Shown: piece by piece, positions 54,401-64,000 of the stretch
Position numbering within the stretch: the first letter of the stretch is position 1
Layout of the letters: the number at the start of each line of letters is the position of its first letter
Origin: Tubiluchus corallicola
Taxonomy: Eukaryota; Priapulida; Priapulimorpha; Priapulimorphida; Tubiluchidae
Length of the DNA: 64,000 nucleotides
NCBI GenBank assembly: GCA_030141605.1
Contig: JAQGDQ010000002.1
Span: 1,346,501-1,410,500 of the forward strand
Direction: 5' to 3'
Made by a program: the position numbers and the translations under genes
The notes under the pieces: generated by a model
Told to the model about the DNA's origin: nothing
The model's database searches: none
Seen by the model: the letters and a program-made list of their open reading frames with translations, nothing else

Positions 54401-57400
54401 TATAATATAAATTAATAATACACTTTTCCCTAGTTCTTCTTAAAAAAATAATTATGCAATTTCTCTGTTATATATGATAACAGGTTAAATGCAAAAAGTG
54501 AGAAAAGGAAAGCTGATTTGGCAGAGGCATATGCTTATTACAAGCTTGTGGATGATGCGGAGCAAGAGGAAGCTTGGTTAGCTGAAAAACAGACTTGGTT
54601 GAAGCAAGCTCCGGAACCCAGCCGAGATATCTATGCCTTGTACAGGCAGCTACAGGCACACGATGTATGTGATGCAATAATTTTATTTCTTTTAATTTTT
54701 AGTTTATTTTTGGTGTAATCTAGAGTTTAATCTATACTATTTACATCTATAATATAAGCGTATAGGTAGAGTTCGTAATAAAAGAGTATGAAGAGGCATG
54801 TGAAAGGGAAAGGCTAGATCGATAGATTGAATATTTTAATTTGCATTGCATTCTAGAGTGGCATTTATGTAGCATCCGGATGCGGATGTAGATGCGTTTT
54901 TCACCTGCGGAATAGAGTGCGGAAAAAACAATAGGAACAGCTGCAGAAAAAGAATAACACAAATACGGGCTGCATAAATGGGTGCATTGAAAACAATAGA
55001 AACCGATTTTATCTATTCCGTGCCTCCCAAAACGCATCCGCATCCAGATACTACATAAACACTTCTTTAGCATGTATAATATGTTCTAAAATGCTTCACA
55101 ATAAAAAATGCAAAGAGTAAAGACTACAAAAAAAATAAGAAACACCACTACAAAAATTCAATATGTAACAAGATCGTACACAGGCACTAAAATCAGATTT
55201 TCTAAAATATTTCATAATAAAGATCCAAAAAAATAAAAACACACATTTTAAAATTCAATTTATAATAAAATCAGACTAAACTCGCGTGTTAATTGAAAAT
55301 AAGATATTGACAATATCGACTAGCCTAGGAATCTGACTAAACAGCTAAGTTTTAAATTTTGATTTAAAACTGCTGAGGTTACTGCACATGCTAAATTCAC
55401 GAGGAAGAGCATTCCAGTAAGTAAGAACATAGTATCTAAATGATTGCTTTTGTACCACAGATAATGTTGAAAGAGGTTGATACAGAAATGGACTACTGTT
55501 ATGTCTTAAACCATGAGAGTTGGGTTGTGTTGGTAGACAATGTCATGTATGTGTAATTTGGAGTCTGATTGTTAAGTATTTATAAACGATAACCAGAAAT
55601 TTAAGTTGTATTCTAAATTTCACAGCTAGCCAATGTAAATGATGTAGAACTGGTGTGTTGTGGTCGCACATACCTGTACATGATATTTAATGTACAGCTG
55701 AGTTTTATACATGTTGAAGTTTTAAAATATTGTATTCCGGCAAATAACAGATGTTGCTGAAAAAACTGTTACAGTAGTCTAAATGGGAATGCACCAGGGC
55801 GTGGACAAGAATGATAACTGAATCACGACTAAGAAATCCTCTAATCTTTCCCAAATTATAGTTACAAAATTGGCCTTATTGCAAACTTCAATGATATTTT
55901 TGTTGAAACAGGATGTATGTATATGAACTAATTTGTTTCTTGACTACTTTGTCAATGTTGGCTAGAATAGAATGACTACACTTTGCCTTGTTTTTTATTT
56001 TTAGGCAGTGGAGGCTGAGATGCAAGCACATGCTCCAGTAAGTAACACTATCTGTGTGATGGGTTCACGAATGAATCAAACCAGTTATCCGCTCCGTGCA
56101 GCCGAAGTCAACAAACACATGAACATCTTGCAGGAGGAATGGCACAAACTTAAATCGTCTGTTGCTGCTAGGAAGATTAAGTTAGAAGATGCGCTGGAAT
56201 CTGCCCAGGTAAATTATTGATAATGTCAATCTTTAGGTCACAGGCTAAATTCACCTGTCCTGTTGAATAATGGCTAAATTGACCATTATAGTTATCAGTT
56301 TATTTGCCAACAATTGAATGTGCATGTTTTTTATTCATTTATTTTTACCCATTTTAGGTATGTGAAAATTGGGGCAGACTCGTTTTCCTAGAAAAGTTTT
56401 TTGCCAGAAAAATTTTTCCCCCAACAAAAAAAATTCACAGAAAACTTTTTTTACTTCCCAAAAGAAAATTTCCCAAAAAAGATATTTCCCAGAATTGCCA
56501 GTTCCTAGAATTTTTTTTTCCCTGAATCGTCATGTCATGGAACAGAAAATTCACAGAAAATGTAATAAATCTTTTTAGATAATGTGCAAGAAAAAATATT
56601 TTATTTTAACTACGTGTATTGATTAATAGGGAACATATAATAATAAAAATGTTCAGATCTTTAGGCAAGAAATTAGATTTGTAACATCAGAACTATTAGG
56701 TAGTGAATAGTGTTGATCTTTGCATATACCCAAGAATGAGTGATCATGGTGTGCCATTCGCTACCAAAGTTAAGCAATGCCAAGCCTTGCAACTGATTTG
56801 TTGGTAGACCGCTTGTAAATATCAGTCTTGGGCAGTTATTTTTATTGTGATTCCAAATTATTTCATTAATTTCATTGTTTAGAGAAGATGAACATGCATT
56901 CGAATGTGACTGTGACTTCTCAGTCAGCCCAGTATTTCATCTCAGAGGATTATCTTGATAATGAACTAGGATCTGGTCCTGCCATAAAAGAACTCCTAAA
57001 AAATCTTCTGATGGAGCTTAATTTATTGGGCAAATGTTGACCCCAAGTCGTTAACAAATTTGTGTGGTTTGCAAAGCCTTGGTGTTTTCATTTTTTATAA
57101 TTGTTAGTTGTAAAATATATTTCAAATCCTAGGAAAATCAGTTTGGAGTGATTACATGCAGCAAATGATACAATGCCAATTACTGTCAGAAATCAATGTT
57201 ATCTTAAAACCAAGTTTAAATTGTAGCAACAAGTTTCAAAACAAAATATTTTTTTCAAAACATAATTAAAAAACAAGGTTGATAGGCATTATTTAAAGTG
57301 CTGTAGATAACCAAAAGATAGCAAAAAGAGAAAGAATTAAAGGTATAGAGTAAGGGGAAGGGGAGTGAGATGGGGAAGGAGAGAGAATATGAGGAAGAGA

Positions 57401-60400
57401 GAGCTAGAGGAGGAAGAGGAGGAGGAGGAGAGACTGAAAGAGAGAGAGAGGGGGGAAGGAGCAAGGGGGAGGATAAGAAGGTAAAAGAAGGGAAGAGAGT
57501 GAAGAGGGAGGAACAGACAGAGCCGTGATTTTTTTGTCGAAAAATCTTTCTAGGAAATATGTTTTTCTGTGAAATGAGTTTTCTAGGAAAAATATTTTCT
57601 GGGAAAAAATTTTCTGAAAGTTATTTTTCTGCAAAATGGTTTTTCTGAAGGCTTCTGAGAACAAACCTAAACCATGAAACTTTTAGCTGCAGCACTGAAG
57701 CACTTCTATGAGAATTAAGATAGTTGTCATGGTTTGCACTGTGCAACTAACCAACTTATTTTGTTTAGAGCAATTTCAAAATCTGACAAACATAGCATCA
57801 AGTCATACTGTTCCTATTCACAGTAGTTGAATTGTGGCCTAAAAGTGTGCCACTTTATTTTTTGCACCATCTTAGTAAGTTTCCTTTAACAGTATACGTT
57901 AAGTTTTTAAGTAGGCTACAAATTTGCTGCGAAAACGTTTTTGTGTTGAAAATTCTCAGTTAGTCTTCTCAATGATGGTCTTTTAACAAAACATTAATAT
58001 TCAAAATGTGGTTGCATTGAAGCTCTTAAAAAGGGTTTTCTTACTTAGCGAAAAGCATTGTCTTTGTTGTTACTTAAAAATATGGTAATTGTACTCTTTT
58101 AGCAGAAAACAGTAAAGTCTAACAATGTTAATTCACTACAAGTTTCATTAAGGAATTGATAACAACCTTTACTTTTTCAGTATTACGCTGATGCTGAAGA
58201 AGCAACTCAGTGGATAAAGGAGAGAATGCCATTAGCAGCAAGTGATGATTTTGGACGAGATGAAGCATCAGCACAAGTAGCTGCCCCATTTAATTTTGTT
58301 ACTTTTTTTATTGACAAGTGATGATTTGTGCTTTAAAAATAAACAACATCTTAATAAGGCATTTGGGCTAGTGTATATAACCAGTTGTTCGAAGGCATTC
58401 TGCCAACAAGAAAGTTTTCTCCTACTTTAGTAATGTCTTATTGTTGTGACTGTACTGATTTAGCTGCAGTATAGTAATACTTACCAGAACCATCGTACAG
58501 TGACGAAGTACATTTGCTAGAATTATTTGATTTACGATTTTGTATGGTTAATCAGAAAGGTTAATTAAACAACTGGTCTAAGTGGCCTAATTGGCTTGAC
58601 TTCTTGTGTCAAACTTTCATGGAAAATCAGCCTTAGCAAACTTCTCACTGAAAAAAGGCTCCTAACACCTTCATTAACTGCTGTATGCTTGCAGAATGTT
58701 TTAGTTCTGCTTTAGCAAGATGAACTTTCGCTTTGCTGACGTAATCATTATTCTTGAGTTGTTTAACTTTATATGATTTTGTTACTTGAACATATTGTAA
58801 AAGTAAATTGTTTGTCCGTAGGCATTACTACAAAAGCACAAGATTCTTGAAGAGGAGATTCGTGCTTATGATGCCGACATACAACGCCTCAACAACTATG
58901 CTACTCTCATGACACAAGATGCTCAACAACACAAGGCACGTAGAATAAATTTTATTAAGAATTGTAATTAGAGAATAATTGTAAGTGGTTTATAACATGA
59001 CGATTGTTTTGGGATTGTCATCAGAAATTTCATGTTTTACATGTATAACGCATAAATAACAGATTAACAGTGTGGTGGCAAAGTTTGAAGCTGCTAAAAG
59101 ATTCCTGCTTATATGAAAGCTAAGATTCCAAGGCCTGTGTCATCAGAAAAGTTAAATTCTTATCTAAGTTACAATATATCTCCTATTTTTAGAATAAGTT
59201 CTTACATAAATACCTATCTTCTTAACAGATGTCATTGGCATGTAAAAATTCGTAATTTTTGCAAAGTTTCCTGCACATCTATTTGACTTTTTTGGTAAAG
59301 AGTTAAAATGATAACTCACATACTAAGATCATTACTTGAGGCTATTTTGTGTAACAATATTCTTGTAATAAGTGATTCATAACTAAAAAATTTTTGTGAT
59401 TAAGATCAGCTTAAATGAGTTTTCAAAAACTTTATAAGATATTGTTAGCTGCTACCACTGATCAGTAATTTATAATAGAAAATTTCGTTCAAATTGTAAA
59501 TAACAATTATGTTTTTAATGTCTGCAGATTCCGCCTGAATCAGCTGTGAAGAGATTACAGGAAGAAGAAGGAACATCTGCTGGTGGGGAAGAAGAGGAAG
59601 ATGTGGAATATCACCTGGTAAAGATAGTTTTTGGCAATCAACACATTCTTAGCGTGAAAAATTTGTGAATTTTTTGTTAACAGCTTTGGCTTTCTTTTTG
59701 CCAGAAATTTTGCCACAAAATTAAAAATATAAATTTACAATATAGTAAATCTTCACTTGGGAACACCTCATTTAGTGACAATAAATTTTGACATTTATGA
59801 GATTTTGGCATTTTTTAACAAGTTTAAAAACAATAATCTGTGCTAAGCTGCAAGCATTTAAGGCACTCGAATGTTTGTTTTATGCCAGTCAGATATTATT
59901 GATTTTTGGTACTGGAATACATTTCTATACACTTACATTTTTGCTTCTGGAATGCACATATTAAAGATTTGCTTAACCCACTGCATTTTGTGTGAACACA
60001 TTGGTATAGTTATTTAAGGCCTTACTGTAATTGGATCTAGTTTATTATATGTGTTTTAAAGTATATTTACCAATTTGCATATCTCAAAGTTCTGAACATC
60101 AGATATTAGTTCTGGATAAAAAAACATTGTTATCCACAGATTTCACTTAGCTAGTAGCTATCATAATAGAAAATAAAGATTATGGTTTGGCGAGAGGAAT
60201 AGCTGAATGATTCATTATGTGTGCTTGTCGACAGAAATAAGCAGTGCTAGACCTGGTTAGTAAATGGACCGGTGTCTGGCGGAAATTGCTAATGAGAGTT
60301 TTTATCTGCTATCCTGTGCCTCGACCATGTCTCTTGTTTAGGTGAAAATGCCAACCAAATGGGTTAGTGTTTACGCATCCGACATGACCATGAGACATTT

Positions 60401-60847
60401 CTGCTAGTTCAATGTTTCGTCTCAGAGGATTATGACAATGAGATGGGTTCTAGTGTCGTCACAAGAATCTGTATTAATTAAGTTCTGCTACTAAGTGCTA
60501 TACCCTAACTAGCAAAGTTGCTTACAAGTAAAGATGAGCTTTACAAGATTCTACTTTTCTTACTAACATAAATAACTATGCAAACAAAGTTAGTGCAAAA
60601 AATCTGTTTTCAGTAAGTGTTATCACAGCTGTAGGCTCTGTGCTTTTAAACAACATCCCTAGATTAGCTTAGCTTCATGAAACCTAAGTATTTTTTTGCA
60701 TTTACAATATAGGTGCCAGTCGAAAGTGAAGAAGAAATAGAAATGGTAATGCAGGTGATGGAAGAATTTGTAGAACTGAAAATCTCTCCTCGAGTGAAGA
60801 TGAGATACCCGTACAGCGGACATGGTGTTGATGTCAAGAAAGGAGAG
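35609..60847 (+). CDS. SPTBN5: beta-heavy spectrin with a large insert between CH1 and CH2, 3' end missing
   Basis: Twenty-two exons join in frame (1512 residues so far): 35609-35773, 36256-36429, 37650-37766, 38240-38317, 41932-43588, 45378-45550, 45814-45890, 46193-46273, 46686-46801, 49281-49393, 49960-50147, 50649-50831, 50928-51102, 51732-51814, 53307-53445, 54035-54231, 54484-54664, 56005-56208, 58181-58276, 58822-58935, 59528-59617, 60713-60847. Residues 44-150 are CH1 ([41 protein letters not shown]). Residues 153-788 are the novel repeat insert. CH2 is about 795-910 ([29 protein letters not shown]). Spectrin repeats follow from about 924. An SH3 domain begins near 1497 ([18 protein letters not shown]) after the start of repeat 5, its place in beta-heavy spectrins such as Drosophila karst. 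The family crosslinks actin under membranes with alpha-spectrin. The intron after 58935 seems to use a GC donor. Confidence 0.92.
38450..38600. repeat. cryptic CCAT/CCAC simple-sequence tract
   Basis: About 150 bases of irregular ACC, CCAT and CCAC units in the intron after spectrin exon 4. The open frames read through it are repeat artefacts. Confidence 0.6.
39462..39492. repeat. (AT)n microsatellite
   Basis: About 15 AT units that directly abut the left end of the MITE at 39494. Confidence 0.93.
39494..40090. mobile_element. pogo/Tigger-like MITE 1
   Basis: Inverted ends: CAGTAGTCACTTAATAAAAC on the left and the complement of CAGTAGTCGCCACTTAATAA on the right, then AACCAC on both. About 597 bp, non-coding. 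The CAGTAG start recalls pogo/Tigger elements. Near the right end several AATAAAACCACCA blocks are repeated in both senses. In the intron before the large spectrin exon. Confidence 0.65.
40157..41099. mobile_element. pogo/Tigger-like MITE 2
   Basis: Inverted ends CAGTAGGCGTCGCTTAATAG and the complement of CAGTAGGCACTGCTTAATAG, flanked by TA on each side. About 943 bp, no transposase frame recognised. It starts 66 bp after MITE 1 and has a related end. Confidence 0.7.
42004..43588 (+). repeat. coding tandem array of 81-residue units in spectrin exon 5
   Basis: Residues 203-607 are five units of exactly 81 codons (243 bp): 42004-42246, 42247-42489, 42490-42732, 42733-42975 and 42976-43218. A sixth of 76 codons (43219-43446) and a partial seventh (43447-43588) follow, running on into 45378-45550. 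Each unit has two half-repeats of the form [16 protein letters not shown] with a hydrophobic residue next and LP about six residues on, then a segment like ANxxYQLRHGPVYxNVLP. Related single motifs are in the exon before ([11 protein letters not shown]) and after ([10 protein letters not shown]). I do not recognise this repeat. Unit-to-unit identity is moderate, so the array is old and under selection to stay open. The exon is about ten times longer than its neighbours. Confidence 0.93.
44740..45320. other. GC-richer unexplained segment in a spectrin intron
   Basis: Base composition is clearly less AT-rich than the flanks. The minus strand is open for 105 codons at 45290-44976, with no domain I recognise. 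It ends just before the exon at 45378. It may be a fragment of a mobile element or processed gene. Confidence 0.35.
46825..47512. mobile_element. pogo/Tigger-like MITE 3
   Basis: Inverted ends CAGTAAGTCCTCATTTAACG and the complement of CAGTAAGTCCTCACTTAACG, about 688 bp apart. The right end is followed by TA. No transposase frame. In the intron after spectrin exon 9, starting 24 bp after the splice donor. Ends resemble those of the two MITEs upstream. Confidence 0.72.
47930..48930. mobile_element. possible MITE with CAAACTGACAAA ends
   Basis: Left flank CATGTAAACACCGAAACTGA and, in opposite sense, right flank CATTTACACGACCAGTTTTT, both followed by runs of AAACTGACAAAC. Ends are ragged and no target duplication was identified. 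Confidence 0.35.
54857..55063. mobile_element. short MITE with GGATGCGGATG ends
   Basis: About 207 bp with inverted ends: TTTATGTAGCATCCGGATGC on the left and the complement of TTTATGTAGTATCTGGATGC on the right. Flanks TTCTAG and TTCTTTAG may be a decayed target duplication. In the intron after spectrin exon 17. Confidence 0.6.
55330..55900 (-). mobile_element. L2/CR1-clade LINE 3' fragment
   Basis: The minus strand encodes [20 protein letters not shown] followed by DYCNS, the conserved C-terminal RT block of L2/CR1 LINEs. Later pieces include NNQTPNY and [20 protein letters not shown], again in the expected order. Stops and frameshifts break it. Inserted antisense in the spectrin intron, next to the short MITE. 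Confidence 0.75.
56380..56570. repeat. degenerate CCAGAAAAATTTTCCC stutter repeat, left arm
   Basis: Many 15-20 bp variants of a near-palindromic unit such as TTTTCCTAGAAAA or CCAGAAAAATTTTTCCC. The same units appear in opposite sense at 57530-57665. The two arms may be long degenerate ends of one mobile element enclosing 56571-57529. Confidence 0.5.
56722..57005 (+). mobile_element. 5S-rRNA-derived SINE (SINE3-like), copy A
   Basis: The head aligns by eye along the length of 5S rRNA: CATATACCC, an AAAGTTAAGCAATGCC block at the 5S internal promoter A box, then TGGTAGACCGCTTGTAAATA, which matches the conserved 5S region GGGAGACCGCCTGGGAATA. A non-rRNA body follows, with TCTCAGAGGATTATCTTGAT, shared with copy B at 60200-60480. 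Rejected as a working 5S gene because it is diverged and fused to the body. In the intron after spectrin exon 18. Confidence 0.68.
57350..57520 (+). repeat. polypurine (GA/GGA)n tract
   Basis: About 170 bases that are almost all G and A on the plus strand, with GGAGGA and GAGAGA runs and few pyrimidines. Such tracts can form triplex DNA. It lies between the 5S-SINE and the right stutter arm. Confidence 0.85.
57530..57665. repeat. degenerate stutter repeat, right arm
   Basis: Inverted relative of 56380-56570, with units such as TTTTCTAGGAAAAATATTTT and TTTTCTGGGAAAAAATTTTC. Confidence 0.5.
60200..60480 (+). mobile_element. 5S-rRNA-derived SINE, copy B
   Basis: Contains AATAAGCAGTGCTAGACC then TGGTTAGTAAATGG, close to 5S rRNA AAGCAGGGTCGGGCCTGGTTAGTACTTGG. 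The 3' body has GTTTCGTCTCAGAGGATTAT and GACAATGAGATGGG, matching copy A (56722-57005). In the intron before spectrin exon 22. Confidence 0.7.
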
Positions 60848-63800
60848 GTAAGTTAGTGCAAAAGTACTGCATCATCGTCTTTTTAACTGCTCGAGTAAAA
60901 GTCTCCTAACCATGTTAGCAAAGAGGTGGCACAGATCGTAGTTGCTTATTGACATTGTGCAAGTGCCGAGTGATAATTAACAAAAGAAAGTTTACTAAAA
61001 AAAGACAACAGTTGACATTGCATGCATTCATTCTTTGTTGTGCTACTACCTCATTTTTGATGCTTGGTATGGTAACTGATGCATGCAGAAACAAAAATTA
61101 TAATAAATTAGTAAAATGGATTCAAATAGGTTTTATTACGTAAATGACTAGTAGTTTGCAGATTTTTAGTAGTTATTAGCTCAACAGTTTTCACCTTTCC
61201 GTCCATTTATTACTAGTACATCTAGTACTTCGTCATTCTTAAAGTGCAATGATCATACACTTGCGTTGTAAACTATAATTTAAAACAAAGTGGCAACTAT
61301 AGTTTGCTTTTTCTCTGTTTTTTGAGCTGTCATAATTTTATACCACTAGTATTATGTCAACAACTGCAGTTATTGCTTGAAAACATTGGTGTTATTAGGC
61401 TTGCACAAAGTTGCACATGATCCGTATTCAGGATGCAAATCACAATAGTTTATAGCAGGAAGTACAATCAGGTTCATTATATCAGGGATACACTAATAAA
61501 CTTTTTGCTTTGAGTGCTCTAAAAATTTTTCCTTAAGTTAAATATTGATACAGATATTATGAGCCTGAATAACTGTCGTTGTTGAGAGTTGAAAGTGGGT
61601 TTAATTGTGTTCAGCTTAACTAATACTCGATAGAAGGAAGCAGGATAGAGTCTTATATTAATTTGAGCTTCTTACATACGTATGTTAATGTTTGGTCTGC
61701 AGCGCAGCAGTGGATGATTAATTAGAGTTTGCTAATTAAGGTTTACTTGAGAGAAGTTAGATTTGGTTGAAGGGAAATAAGTGTCAACTGCTTCAAGTAG
61801 TTTTATAATCACTTCTTGCTAACATTTTCAGGCACATTTTTTACTTCATCTCCTTCGTACAGCATTGCAGATGTACTTAGCTATACTTTTGCATGTTACA
61901 TAATTGCCACTTGCATTTTGGCTTCGTACTTCTTCTAGTTGCATTTCTACTTAACTTTTATGGGTGTTTCAAAATTGAAAGCATTTTAATTATAAGAGAA
62001 AATAACATAACTTCATTGAGGTTTTGAAGCTAATATATGCAGTATGCAACTAAAAATGTAATATACCCATTTTCATTGAAATGATCGGATTTATGACATA
62101 TTTATTACATTAATTTAAATTTTTATTACCAGCTGCATGTTGCATCACTTTCACTACTGCAAGCAAACTTTATTACTTACTGTGCGAGCAAACAGTGATT
62201 AATGTAACCAGAAATACAAGCTAATCAGGCAATTGAAATGCATGCATAGATTTCTAGTATCAGTCCATGCACAAATCCACAGAGTGATTAACTTGCTTTA
62301 TAGCCATTGTGTGTTATTCGTATAGTTTTTTGCACTTTGTGGTTTGTTTAGTTTGACATAAACAGAGATTTCAGTGTTCATATTGTAACATATAGTAACA
62401 CTTTATGATCAGTGAATTTTCTGATATTAACAGGAATATATATTTTGGTGTTTATATGGCTGCTTATTGGCTATATATGTTATTTGTGGTGCACATGAGA
62501 GATAGACATTATTTCTGCTACTCAGACTCTGTTAGGACTCAAGCACTAAAAAATGATGTCCTACAGGGCTGCTATCACACAGAGTCAAATGCAGTTTATG
62601 TCCATGCCTTTGTTAGGCTCAGACTCGTACCTACTGCACAGTTGAAACTCTACATGCTCATCAGAATTGTTTACTGTTGTCCGGGATAGCTACTGCACTT
62701 TGACGTCCACAAAATGAATTCTTTTCTCTTTGTTAAACATATTAAACAATTTAAGATGAGCAGCCATTATGAAAAGTAAAGAGCAGACATCGAACAGCTA
62801 TAAATTGACATCAAGCATATTGGTCTATCGGTCCACCTCCGTTGTGATGTAGGCATGCTCAGCAGCATTCAGGACATCAGGTTATGTTGAACAACAACTC
62901 TTTTAGCAAACAACATGACAACTAATATCTAATCAGCAAATACACTGACTGTGTTTATTCATACACACAAGTTTGCAGAGCAGCAATTAAAACTTTCAGC
63001 AGCCAAAAAAGACTACAGTTTAAGCAGCAAGTAGCTTCGAAGTTTCAAAGATCTACAAAATTCAGAGACATGACTGCCAAATCGGGTCATTATTGTAAAA
63101 GAACTAATTAAGCCAGTAAGCCTTGCTTTAAGCCAAATGGGCAACAAAAATATTTACTAAAGTTTGTCTCCCTCTTGTCTTTGTACATACGAACATATTA
63201 TGCTTGCGACTTATCTTTTTTACGTTTAGCTGATCATGTGGTCGTCTACAAGCTTTTAACCACTTTTTGCATCTTTCCAACTGTTTGTTAGGTCGCAGAA
63301 ATAAAATAACTTTGTTTCATTCTGTAGACTATCCTTATATAGGCTGCCCAAGTTACATAAGTCCTGATGCCATCTTTTAAGTGTAAAATTAACTATTTCA
63401 GAATGCTAATATTACATAGACATACGTCATATAATATAAATTTTGACTGGCTTCACTGATTTGCTGACATTTAACTGTTTCTACAACCTGGGAAAAACCT
63501 ACTTAAATTTAAGTGCTCAGGCTGCTTTTTTGCATGCAGTTTAACTTTAAAGACTAGAATCACTTATACCTGTTAATTCGGGCTTCAATCTGAAGTTATA
63601 GATTTCATTTCATCTCTGTTCTGGTACGCTATTTGACATTTGCAATTATAAAGCAGCGTCATATGATTGGCCCAGTAGTGGCTCGTAGCTAAAATTAGTG
63701 GGGGTGCTGCTTCAAAAAATTTTTAGCCATTGTTTTAATACCGTGTAAAACGTAACAAACATATGTAATTTTAATGTTGTAGTTATATTTGAAGATTGGG

Positions 63801-64000
63801 TGTTGAATGGCCTATTTTTTTAACTGCAACTTTCTCATGGAGAGACAACTGTGAAAAATTAAGCTGTTGTAGTTCACTTACAGTCACAGAACTTATTTCT
63901 TGGGGATGTAAGGCGTCCATTATTAAATAATTTATGTTTTAAGCACATACACGCTAAGTTTGCATTTCATCACATCCAAGAATATGACAGTACACAGTAA
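60848..64000. other. spectrin intron running to the window edge
   Basis: Starts with a good GTAAGT donor inside the SH3 domain. I found no exon carrying the rest of the SH3 (a WW-containing stretch is expected), so the intron appears to continue past 64000. No recognisable repeat or RNA gene. AT-rich. Confidence 0.55.

Noticed and set aside
56740-56840. Functional 5S rRNA gene
   Set aside because: Too diverged and fused to a SINE body; no T-run terminator at the 5S end.
62405-62689. 94-codon open frame in the last spectrin intron
   Set aside because: No splice context, no domain, and not the expected SH3 continuation.

Overview
The window looks like nuclear DNA of an invertebrate animal, probably an early-branching or marine one. 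It is AT-rich, the genes are split into many small GT-AG exons, and introns carry degraded LINEs, SINEs and MITEs. Gene content is metazoan: an ER peroxiredoxin, a beta-spectrin with calponin-homology and spectrin repeats, and an extracellular ShK/sushi/EGF/PAN protein. I cannot name the species.

Layout: (1) 14-4568 (+): the last four exons of a secreted-type protein with ShK, sushi, calcium-binding EGF and PAN domains, one exon per domain. (2) 6310-22186 (-): a complete 20-exon gene for a 918-residue ankyrin-repeat/GH20 hexosaminidase-like protein. The usual catalytic Asp-Glu pair reads Pro-Arg, so it is probably a pseudoenzyme. It is convergent with gene 1. (3) 22187-27200: intergenic DNA with LINE fragments and a long AAT microsatellite. 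(4) About 27209-27935 (-): a small possible gene of unknown function, divergent from (5). (5) 28263-32427 (+): PRDX4-type peroxiredoxin with two coding exons and a degenerate CR1-like LINE in the intron. (6) 35609-60847 (+), running off the window: a beta-heavy spectrin (22 exons seen, 1512 residues), ending inside an SH3 domain.

The most unusual item is in gene 6. The two calponin-homology domains that normally lie side by side are separated by about 640 residues. Most of that insert is one 1,657-bp exon encoding tandem 81-residue units built on [11 protein letters not shown] motifs, a family I do not recognise. Other points of interest are two SINEs that look 5S-rRNA-derived, several pogo/Tigger-like MITEs in the spectrin introns, a clean hAT MITE with an 8-bp target duplication, and two GC-AG introns.

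No joint pathway links these genes. Exon borders were read by eye from splice consensus, phase and protein continuity; no transcript data were available.
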